Positions 57,239 through 64,000 of a stretch of DNA of 64,000 nt are shown one piece after another. The notes beneath the pieces are model-generated. The model made no database searches, was not told the origin of the DNA, and worked only from the letters and a program-made list of their open reading frames with translations. The first letter of the stretch is position 1; every line of letters starts with the position of its first letter. The DNA is from Primorskyibacter marinus (lineage in GTDB: Bacteria > Pseudomonadota > Alphaproteobacteria > Rhodobacterales > Rhodobacteraceae), in NCBI RefSeq assembly GCF_003313245.1, contig NZ_QJSD01000002.1, forward strand, positions 1 through 64,000. Reading direction: 5' to 3'. The position numbers and the translations under genes were made by a program.

Positions 57239-57650
57239 ATCCGTGGGTTTGTTACGGGGTTTGTTAAGGAACATTACTGGGGAAAATCGATCCGCATTGC
57301 AAGCTGGGGAGATCTAGCAAGGTTTGGGATCTACGCAGCACAGTTGCACACGGTGGAAAAGCATAAGCGGCGCCTTGTGGATGCTCATGCCTGGTAAAGT
57401 ACATGCCAGAACAATACCGAGTTTATCCACTTCTCGTAAATTTCTTAAATCATTGATTAATAATGATTAAGTTTCGCATAGGCATGTTCTTCCAACATCA
57501 ATTGGGTCTCGTGACGACGACACTTATCCCATGCGGATAACTGCCGGCACAGATCATTGATCCACAGCAAAACGTGGCCCTACTTCTTAATCATCTTTTC
57601 TATATCTCTTTATTTAATTAAGAACTCTGCACCGTCCGAAGGAGATTGAG
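57230..57650. other. oriC: Candidate chromosomal replication origin (oriC)
   Basis: This gap lies between the divergent maf and hemJ genes. It carries a perfect DnaA box (TTATCCACA, reverse, 57230-57238) and close variants TTATCCACT (57423-57431), TTATCCGCA (reverse, 57532-57540) and TGATCCACA (57558-57566). A near-palindromic AT-only-like core at 57444-57471 repeats the motif cttaatcat, which occurs again at 57586-57594, and a second AT-rich tract follows at 57597-57622. Genes on both sides mostly point away. In Caulobacter the origin lies in the equivalent place near hemE and the maf-coaE-dnaQ genes. Function is inferred. Confidence 0.75.
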
Positions 57651-58100
57651 ATGTCTGATATGCTCAGCTTGGCCTACCCATGGATCAAAGCCATTCATAT
57701 CATGGCCGTGATCTCCTGGATGGCTGGTCTGTTCTACCTGCCCAGGTTGTTCGTCTATCACGCCGAGCGGACCAAGACAGGTGACGCGACAGACGCCACC
57801 TTTCAGATCATGGAGGTGAAGCTACTTCGCGCGATCATGCTGCCGTCAATGATCACGACATGGCTTTTTGGACTTGCGTTGGTTTTGACGCCTGGAATCG
57901 TCGACTGGACACAGGTTTGGCCGTGGAGCAAAGCGGCTGCTGTGCTTGGGATGACGTGGTTTCATCATTGGCTGGGTATGCGCCGCAAGAACTTCATGCG
58001 CGGCGAGAATGTTCTGTCCGGTCGACAATTTCGATTGATGAACGAGGTTCCCACGCTTTTGATGATCGTGATTGTGTTCTCCGTCGTAGTGAAATTCTGA
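57651..58100 (+). CDS. hemJ: Protoporphyrinogen oxidase HemJ
   Basis: A 149-residue four-helix membrane protein oxidising protoporphyrinogen IX to protoporphyrin IX in haem synthesis. WIKAIHIMAVISWMAGLFYL holds the first conserved His, LPRLFVYHAE a second, and MTWFHHWLGMRRKNF is typical. An aaggag site lies upstream. First gene rightward from the presumed origin; hemE and hemH, often nearby in relatives, are absent here. Confidence 0.93.
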   Translation: MSDMLSLAYPWIKAIHIMAVISWMAGLFYLPRLFVYHAERTKTGDATDATFQIMEVKLLRAIMLPSMITTWLFGLALVLTPGIVDWTQVWPWSKAAAVLGMTWFHHWLGMRRKNFMRGENVLSGRQFRLMNEVPTLLMIVIVFSVVVKF

Positions 58101-58220
58101 CGGGAATTGACTTCAATGTATAGTCTGCCTATGTAGCGTCAAACCGCCTCGTCCGAGGTGCGTATTCTCTGACACATTGCAGGATCGGTCGCTCGTTGGG
58201 GCGCGATCAAGGATATTCCC

Positions 58221-59492
58221 ATGACCCAAGAATCACTGAACCTCGCGGATCTTAAAGCCAAGAGCCCCAAGGATCTTCTGGCGATGGCCGAAGAACTGGA
58301 GATCGAAAACGCCTCGACCATGCGGAAAGGTGAAATGATGTTCCAGATCTTGCGCGAGCGCGCGGATGAAGGGTGGGAAATCAGCGGTGATGGCGTCCTC
58401 GAAGTACTCCAGGACGGTTTTGGTTTCTTGCGCTCGCCAGAGGCGAACTATCTGCCGGGTCCGGACGACATCTATGTATCGCCAGATATGACCCGCAAGT
58501 TTTCTTTGCGTACAGGGGATACGATCGAAGGTACGATCAAGGCGCCCGAGGATTCCGAACGTTACTTTGCGTTGATGGATGTCTTGAAAATTAACTTTCA
58601 AGAACCGGAGAAGGCGCGACATAAAATTGCGTTTGATAACCTCACTCCGTTATATCCTGATGAACGGATGAAGATGGAAGTTGAAGATCCGACCATCAAG
58701 GACAAGTCTGCACGGATCATCGACCTTGTGGCGCCGATCGGCAAAGGTCAGAGATCTCTCATCGTCGCGCCGCCACGGACAGGTAAAACGGTTCTGTTGC
58801 AGAACATTGCCCGCTCGATCGAAGTGAATCATCCCGACGCTTACTTGATTGTTCTGCTGATCGACGAACGGCCCGAGGAGGTCACCGACATGCAGCGTTC
58901 CGTGAAAGGCGAGGTTATTTCTTCGACCTTTGATGAGCCTGCAACCCGGCACGTTGCCGTGTCCGAAATGGTGATTGAGAAAGCCAAGCGTCTGGTCGAG
59001 CATAAACGAGATGTTGTTATACTTCTTGACTCGATCACAAGACTTGGTAGGGCGTTCAACACCGTGGTGCCGTCGTCTGGTAAAGTCCTAACGGGTGGTG
59101 TGGATGCAAACGCCTTGCAACGGCCTAAGCGTTTCTTTGGCGCCGCGCGTAATATTGAAGAGGGCGGGTCCTTGACGATTATCGCCACGGCCCTGATCGA
59201 CACAGGAAGTCGGATGGACGAAGTGATTTTTGAGGAATTCAAAGGAACAGGGAATTCCGAAATCGTCCTTGATCGGAAAGTTGCCGACAAACGTGTTTTC
59301 CCGTCTATGGATATCCTCAAGTCCGGAACCCGGAAAGAAGAGCTTCTGGTGGACAAGATTGATCTGCAAAAGACGTTTGTTCTGCGCCGTATCTTGAACC
59401 CGATGGGAACGACCGACGCGATTGAATTTCTGATTTCGAAGTTGAAGCAAACCAAGAGTAATTCAGAGTTCTTCGATTCCATGAACACCTGA
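58221..59492 (+). CDS. rho: Transcription termination factor Rho
   Basis: A 423-residue hexameric RNA helicase. The N-terminal RNA-binding cold-shock-like domain reads [17 protein letters not shown] at about 57-73. Walker A is APPRTGKT at 183-190, and Walker B follows in [18 protein letters not shown] with [20 protein letters not shown]. The length is typical of alphaproteobacteria. It lies 120 bp after hemJ and 23 bp before mnmE. Confidence 0.97.
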   Translation: MTQESLNLADLKAKSPKDLLAMAEELEIENASTMRKGEMMFQILRERADEGWEISGDGVLEVLQDGFGFLRSPEANYLPGPDDIYVSPDMTRKFSLRTGDTIEGTIKAPEDSERYFALMDVLKINFQEPEKARHKIAFDNLTPLYPDERMKMEVEDPTIKDKSARIIDLVAPIGKGQRSLIVAPPRTGKTVLLQNIARSIEVNHPDAYLIVLLIDERPEEVTDMQRSVKGEVISSTFDEPATRHVAVSEMVIEKAKRLVEHKRDVVILLDSITRLGRAFNTVVPSSGKVLTGGVDANALQRPKRFFGAARNIEEGGSLTIIATALIDTGSRMDEVIFEEFKGTGNSEIVLDRKVADKRVFPSMDILKSGTRKEELLVDKIDLQKTFVLRRILNPMGTTDAIEFLISKLKQTKSNSEFFDSMNT

Positions 59493-59515
59493 CGTTCCAG
59501 CTGAGAGGGTGTGTC

Positions 59516-60793
59516 ATGGATACGATTTACGCTCTGGCCTCGGCTCAGGGAAAAGCGGGCGTCGCCGTTGTAAGAATTTCCGGTCCAGAAGCATTTGATG
59601 CTGCCACATCCCTGTGTGGTAGTTTGCCAGCCCCGCGACAGCACGCTGTTCGACGCATAAAGACCGCGTCTGGTGAATATCTCGACGAGGCGCTGGTTTT
59701 GGTTTTTCCAGAAGGCGCCAGCTTTACCGGCGAAGCCGTTGTTGAGCTTCATCTACATGGTAGTATTGCCGTGGTTTCAGCAGTGTTGCGGGAACTGTCC
59801 GAACTTCGTGGGCTGCGCTTGGCTGACCCAGGTGAGTTCACGCGGCGGGCGTTGGAAAACGGTCGCTTGGATTTAGCCCAGGTCGAAGGACTTGCAGATC
59901 TGATCGAAGCGGAAACCGAGGCGCAACGCGTTCAGGCGTTGAAGTCACTCTCGGGGGATCTTGGGCAGGTAGTTTCGGATTGGAGAACAAAGCTTATCCG
60001 AGCTTCAGCATTGCTCGAAGCTGTTATTGATTTTGCTGATGAAGACGTGCCCGAAGATGTCGGACCTGAAGTTCTAAGCTTGATAGCCGATATTACTCAT
60101 TCACTCCAGATACAATTGGATGGCTTCAAATCAGCAGAACGCATTAGATCGGGCTTTGAGGTTGCAATAATTGGGGCGCCAAACGTCGGAAAGTCGACGC
60201 TTCTTAATGCCCTTGCCGGCCGAGACGCTGCAATTACATCAGAAGTCGCAGGCACAACGCGTGATGTTATTGAAGTTAGAATGGAGCTCGACGGGCTGCC
60301 TGTGACGCTATTGGACACAGCTGGTTTGCGCGAAACTGATGACATTGTCGAAAGCTTGGGAATTGAGCGTGCAATTCAAAGGGCCAGCGCCGCAGATCTG
60401 CGTGTTCTTTTGTTTGAAGACAGTGAGCCTTCGGATGTTGCGCTGAAAGATGATGATATTTCTGTTGCCTCTAAGGCTGACCACGATGGAGTCGGCGTTT
60501 CTGGACTCACGGGGCGTGGCGTTGATGCTCTTATCAAACGAATAACATCTATTTTGACGTTGCGCTCTAAGAGTGCTGGCCTTGCGACACGGGAACGACA
60601 TCGCGTGGCAATGCGAGAGACGCTATCGGCTTTGAATTATGCTGAAACTCTGGTTAGCCAAAATAGTGAGCAATATGATATTGCAGCAGAAGAACTTCGT
60701 GTAGCGATTCGACATCTCGAAAAACTAATAGGTCGCGTTGATGTCGAAATGCTGCTAGACGAAATTTTCTCAAGTTTCTGCCTTGGTAAGTAG
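59516..60793 (+). CDS. mnmE: tRNA modification GTPase MnmE
   Basis: A 425-residue GTPase that with MnmG builds the (carboxymethyl)aminomethyl group on wobble U34. The N-terminal folate-binding domain begins [20 protein letters not shown]; the G domain has [12 protein letters not shown] near 222 and [11 protein letters not shown] near 268; the protein ends in Cys-Leu-Gly-Lys, the MnmE terminal motif. At 425 residues it is slightly shorter than the E. coli protein, with a compact G domain. It is AT-richer than its left-hand neighbours. Confidence 0.95.
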   Translation: MDTIYALASAQGKAGVAVVRISGPEAFDAATSLCGSLPAPRQHAVRRIKTASGEYLDEALVLVFPEGASFTGEAVVELHLHGSIAVVSAVLRELSELRGLRLADPGEFTRRALENGRLDLAQVEGLADLIEAETEAQRVQALKSLSGDLGQVVSDWRTKLIRASALLEAVIDFADEDVPEDVGPEVLSLIADITHSLQIQLDGFKSAERIRSGFEVAIIGAPNVGKSTLLNALAGRDAAITSEVAGTTRDVIEVRMELDGLPVTLLDTAGLRETDDIVESLGIERAIQRASAADLRVLLFEDSEPSDVALKDDDISVASKADHDGVGVSGLTGRGVDALIKRITSILTLRSKSAGLATRERHRVAMRETLSALNYAETLVSQNSEQYDIAAEELRVAIRHLEKLIGRVDVEMLLDEIFSSFCLGK

Positions 60794-60797
60794 CGGA

Positions 60798-62672
60798 GTG
60801 TTTCACGTGAAACATCGGACCTTTGATGTTATTGTCATCGGCGGCGGGCATGCTGGAACAGAAGCCGCGCATGTGTCAGCCCGAATGGGTGCAAAAACTG
60901 CGCTCGTCACGTTAAAGCGTGAGGGAATCGGGGTGATGTCCTGTAATCCAGCGATCGGAGGGCTTGGAAAAGGCCATCTTGTTCGTGAAATTGATGCCTT
61001 TGATGGCGTCATGGGGCGTGTTGCCGACAAAGCGGGAATTCAATTCAGGCTATTGAACAAACGTAAGGGACCGGCGGTTCAAGGTCCTCGCGCACAAGCC
61101 GATCGTAAAGTCTACCGTCTTGCGATGCTTCAAGAAATGGAATTGGCCGAGAATCTCCAAATTATCGAAGGAGAAGCAACGGACTTTGTTATGCATTCCG
61201 GCGCAGTTCAAGGTATCACTCTTGAGGATGGATCAAAACTTTCCGCGGCGTCTGTTATCCTTACAACTGGAACGTTTTTGCGCGGCGTAATCCATATAGG
61301 CGATACTTCGCATCCCGGCGGCAGGATGGGGGATAAGCCTTCAGTACGACTTGCTGAACGCATTGATGAGTTTAATTTGCCGTTGGGGAGGTTGAAGACC
61401 GGAACTCCACCACGGCTGGATGCGCGGAGCATAAATTGGGATATTCTGGACGCCCAACTGGGGGATGAAGACCCGACGCTATTTTCGTTCATGTCTAAAT
61501 CCGCTTCGTTGCGGCAAGTGACATGTGGCATTACGCATACGAACGCTGAAACTCACGAGATTATTCGAGATAATCTTGATAAATCTGCGATGTACGGCGG
61601 ACGGATTGATGGCGTTGGTCCTCGCTATTGCCCTTCAATCGAAGACAAGGTTGTACGGTTTGCGGACAAGGAATCTCATCAAATATTTCTTGAGCCAGAA
61701 GGCCTTGATTCTAATACTATATATCCGAACGGTATATCGACATCTATGCCGCGCAAGGTACAGAACAGATATGTAAATTCCATTGTTGGCCTTGAGGCTG
61801 CGGAGATCGTACAGCCAGGTTACGCCATAGAATATGATTATGTAGATCCTCGATCTCTAAGCTCTACATTGCAGGTGAAAACTGTACCTGGTTTGTATTT
61901 GGCTGGTCAAATCAACGGGACCACGGGCTATGAAGAAGCTGCCGCGCAAGGATTGGTAGCCGGACTTAACGCCGCTGCCGCTTGTCGAGGTCAAGATCCA
62001 GTACATTTCAGTCGGTCTAATAGTTATATTGGGGTAATGATTGATGATTTAACGTCGAAGGGCGTGCAAGAGCCCTACCGCATGTTCACATCAAGGGCGG
62101 AGTTCAGGCTTTCCTTGAGGGCTGATAATGCGGATCAAAGATTAACACCGAAGGCGATCGATCTTGGGTGTGTTTCCGAAAAGCGAAAGCAGGCGTTTGA
62201 AACCAAATTGGACCGGCTCACATCCGCCAAGACATCTCTGTCGTCAAAAACTTTTACAACCCGTGATGTTGAAGCGGTTGGGATCACCATCAACCATGAC
62301 GGTGCGCGCAGGACGGGTTACGAATTGCTCGCATTTGCAAATATAGATTTCGAGACGCTGATTAAGCTTGCTCCGGAATTTTCGATAATTGACAGGGTTT
62401 CTCGCGAACAGTTGGCGCGCGACGCGCTATATGTGCACTACATTGAACGACAAAAGCGAGATGTGGAGATGGTTCGGCGCGATGAAGCTCAGGTTATTCC
62501 TGAAGATTTTGCCTATGTAGACATTGATGGCCTTTCAAATGAGCTAAAATCAAAACTCTCTGCGGCGCGGCCTAAAAATCTTGCTGAAGCTGCAAAAATC
62601 GAAAGCATGACCCCCGCCGCACTTGTTCTGCTATTGGCAAAAATTCGTCAGTTAAAGCGGAGATCAGCTTGA
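60798..62672 (+). CDS. mnmG: tRNA uridine-5-carboxymethylaminomethyl(34) synthesis enzyme MnmG
   Basis: A 624-residue FAD-dependent partner of MnmE. The FAD loop [11 protein letters not shown] begins at residue 15, followed by [20 protein letters not shown] and [38 protein letters not shown] is the second signature. The GTG start gives [13 protein letters not shown], the N terminus usual in this lineage; an in-frame TTG five codons earlier overlaps mnmE. Codons 1-6 are written by a perfect parS site (60799-60814). Composition is AT-rich, with many ata, tta and aga codons compared with gyrB or dnaN. Confidence 0.95.
   Translation: MFHVKHRTFDVIVIGGGHAGTEAAHVSARMGAKTALVTLKREGIGVMSCNPAIGGLGKGHLVREIDAFDGVMGRVADKAGIQFRLLNKRKGPAVQGPRAQADRKVYRLAMLQEMELAENLQIIEGEATDFVMHSGAVQGITLEDGSKLSAASVILTTGTFLRGVIHIGDTSHPGGRMGDKPSVRLAERIDEFNLPLGRLKTGTPPRLDARSINWDILDAQLGDEDPTLFSFMSKSASLRQVTCGITHTNAETHEIIRDNLDKSAMYGGRIDGVGPRYCPSIEDKVVRFADKESHQIFLEPEGLDSNTIYPNGISTSMPRKVQNRYVNSIVGLEAAEIVQPGYAIEYDYVDPRSLSSTLQVKTVPGLYLAGQINGTTGYEEAAAQGLVAGLNAAAACRGQDPVHFSRSNSYIGVMIDDLTSKGVQEPYRMFTSRAEFRLSLRADNADQRLTPKAIDLGCVSEKRKQAFETKLDRLTSAKTSLSSKTFTTRDVEAVGITINHDGARRTGYELLAFANIDFETLIKLAPEFSIIDRVSREQLARDALYVHYIERQKRDVEMVRRDEAQVIPEDFAYVDIDGLSNELKSKLSAARPKNLAEAAKIESMTPAALVLLLAKIRQLKRRSA
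60799..60814. promoter_or_regulatory. parS: parS site 1 (ParB-binding), inside mnmG
   Basis: tgtttcacgtgaaaca is an exact match to the 16-bp palindromic parS consensus TGTTTCACGTGAAACA. It lies across the mnmG start codon and encodes Phe-His-Val-Lys-His. ParB should load here to organise origin segregation with ParA, whose gene is at 63273. Confidence 0.95.
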
Positions 62673-63280
62673 CTATGATGCGAGGCTTGAATGTTTCACG
62701 TGAAACATATGAAAAGCTGCAACGATACGTCGATCTCTTGTTGGTATGGACAACAAAGATCAACTTGATTTCGAAGAAATCTGTATCAGATGTATGGAAC
62801 CGCCATATCATTGATTCAATACAGGTTTTTCAATCAATTGACCATCCTAACCGAACTTGGCTTGATCTGGGTAGCGGGGGCGGCCTTCCTGGTCTTGTCG
62901 TAGCGATTCTTGCTACGGAAGCGTCGCCTGAAATGAAGACAGTGCTTGTCGAATCTGATCTAAGAAAGGCCGCATTTCTCAGAACTATCATTCGAGAGCT
63001 TGATCTGCATGCGACCGTAATTTCAGCGCGAATTGAAAACTTGGATCCTTTGAATGCAGATATCATCAGCGCCAGGGCTCTTGCAGATCTGGATACGTTG
63101 CTGTCCTTCGCAGATTTGCATCTCGCATACCACGGCACTGCCATCTTTTCCAAAGGTGGAAACTGGCAAAAAGAGGTGGATAAGGCACGCGAGTCATGGC
63201 GATTTGATCTGGATGTGATACAAAGCAAAACAGACCCTATGGCCGCTATACTAAAAATCGGAGGCATCTCTCGTGTCTGA
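62669..63280 (+). CDS. rsmG: 16S rRNA (guanine527-N7)-methyltransferase RsmG
   Basis: A 203-residue SAM-dependent methyltransferase of G527 in 16S rRNA. The SAM loop reads [18 protein letters not shown] near residue 66, followed by [19 protein letters not shown] and [15 protein letters not shown]. The TTG start overlaps the mnmG stop and has ggag 6 bp upstream; ATGs at 62675 and 62678 are alternatives. A perfect parS encodes part of NVSRET near the N terminus. It overlaps parA by 8 bases. Confidence 0.92.
   Translation: MTMMRGLNVSRETYEKLQRYVDLLLVWTTKINLISKKSVSDVWNRHIIDSIQVFQSIDHPNRTWLDLGSGGGLPGLVVAILATEASPEMKTVLVESDLRKAAFLRTIIRELDLHATVISARIENLDPLNADIISARALADLDTLLSFADLHLAYHGTAIFSKGGNWQKEVDKARESWRFDLDVIQSKTDPMAAILKIGGISRV
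62692..62707. promoter_or_regulatory. parS: parS site 2 (ParB-binding), inside rsmG
   Basis: A second exact copy of the 16-bp parS palindrome, 1.9 kb from the first and 5.0-5.5 kb from the candidate origin. It is read in the rsmG frame as part of Asn-Val-Ser-Arg-Glu-Thr, so the site is kept within coding sequence. Confidence 0.95.
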
Positions 63281-64000
63281 TCTTGCCAGACCCGCTGGTC
63301 CAAAAATCATAGCCGTCGCCAATCAAAAGGGCGGGGTAGGGAAGACCACCACCACGATCAATCTGGGTGCCGCTCTGGCAGAACTTGGCTGTCGTGTGCT
63401 GGTCGTTGATCTCGATCCGCAGGGGAATGCGTCTACGGGGCTGGGAATAGAACCCGAAGACCGTGACCTCACCACCTACGAATTGCTTCTGGATGATACA
63501 GAGCTTCATGCAGTCGTTCAGAAAACCAGTGTCGAGCGCTTGATGATCATTCCTGCGACTGTAGATCTAAGCTCTGCCGATATAGAACTTATTGCTAACG
63601 AAAAACGTAGTTATTTGCTGCATGACGCTCTGCGGCAAGCTGCGATGGACGATTTTGCGCTGGACTTTATCCTGATTGATTGTCCTCCGTCGTTGAATCT
63701 TCTTACCGTAAACGCAATGGTCGCATCGCATTCAGTGCTGGTGCCACTCCAAAGTGAATTTTTTGCGCTCGAAGGCCTAAGCCAACTAATGCTTACAATT
63801 CGTGAGGTTCGTCAGACGGCAAACCCACATCTACGGATCGAAGGTGTGGTCATGACAATGTATGACGCACGAAATAACCTCTCACAGCAGGTGGAAAGTG
63901 ACGCACGGGACAATCTTGGCGAACTGGTGTTCAACGCCGTCATACCGCGAAATGTTAGGGTCAGCGAAGCACCGTCCTATGCTCTGCCAGTCCTACAATA
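63273..64000 (+). CDS. parA: Chromosome partitioning ATPase ParA (5' part, runs off the window)
   Basis: The first 242 codons of a ParA-type ATPase that drives segregation of ParB-parS complexes. The deviant Walker A KGGVGKTT is at residues 19-26, with the signature Lys at its start; LVVDLDPQGNASTGLG follows near 44 and FILIDCPPSLNLLTVNA near 131. The sequence continues through IPRNVRVSEAPSYALPV without a stop. The GTG start has ggag 8 bp upstream and overlaps rsmG. parB is expected just beyond the window. Confidence 0.95.
   Translation, partial: MSDLARPAGPKIIAVANQKGGVGKTTTTINLGAALAELGCRVLVVDLDPQGNASTGLGIEPEDRDLTTYELLLDDTELHAVVQKTSVERLMIIPATVDLSSADIELIANEKRSYLLHDALRQAAMDDFALDFILIDCPPSLNLLTVNAMVASHSVLVPLQSEFFALEGLSQLMLTIREVRQTANPHLRIEGVVMTMYDARNNLSQQVESDARDNLGELVFNAVIPRNVRVSEAPSYALPVLQ

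Noticed and set aside
57444-57471. CtrA sites within the candidate origin
   Set aside because: TTAA motifs occur with spacings of 8 and 6 bases, not 7, so they do not meet the consensus.

Overview
The window reads as the replication-origin region of an alphaproteobacterial main chromosome, most likely a member of the Rhodobacteraceae (Roseobacter group). This rests on three things: the arrangement rpsT-dnaA-dnaN-recF-gyrB together with mutM-ubiE-ubiB and maf-coaE-dnaQ-secB-tim44-mltA-smr on one side and hemJ-rho-mnmE-mnmG-rsmG-parA on the other; the alphaproteobacterial flagellar regulators FlaF and FlbT; and two perfect ParB sites inside mnmG and rsmG. An AT-rich, DnaA-box-bearing gap at about 57230-57650, from which maf and hemJ are transcribed divergently, is the best candidate for oriC.

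Layout. 1-1138: the end of an IS21-type element (istB fragment) and eroded transposon debris. 1139-2680: an intact anti-phage dCTP/dCMP deaminase of the AvcD/DCD type, followed by a small ORF and gene-poor sequence. 3570-10705: gyrB, recF, dnaN, dnaA, rpsT, all on the minus strand. 11189-15256: enoyl-CoA hydratase, mutM, ubiE, ubiB. 15364-15558: a small exported protein. 15926-44337: a flagellar cluster holding flgD, fliK, flgJ, flgN, flagellin, flaF, flbT, a DUF1217 gene, fliI, flgBC-fliE-fliQ-flgFGAH-fliL-like, flhB-fliR-flhA, flgI, flgL, flgK, flgE and motB. It is interrupted by two IS481-type scars, a pseudogene and a cobalamin-riboswitch-controlled operon (29018-33231: BtuF-, BtuC- and BtuD-like proteins plus a luciferase-like flavin enzyme). 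44560-50352: an exopolysaccharide/capsule group (yjbH-like, yjbF-like, sugar transferase, epimerase, UDP-glucose dehydrogenase). 50622-51845: an MFS transporter. 51842-57230: smr, mltA, tim44, fxsA, secB, dnaQ, coaE, maf. 57651-64000: hemJ, rho, mnmE, mnmG, rsmG and the first part of parA.

How the genes fit together. The two ends hold replication initiation, clamp, gyrase and segregation functions and bracket the presumed origin. The flagellar block supplies rod, hook, filament, export-gate and stator parts, but fliF, fliG, fliH, fliM/fliN, fliP and motA are not in the window, so the rest of the machine must be elsewhere or lost. The corrinoid-uptake operon is arranged so that vitamin B12 sufficiency would switch it off through the 5' RNA element. 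The flavin enzyme translationally coupled to its transporter is the least explained component. The deaminase next to gyrB, surrounded by transposon remains, is the clearest accessory defence gene. No tRNA, rRNA or CRISPR array was seen.
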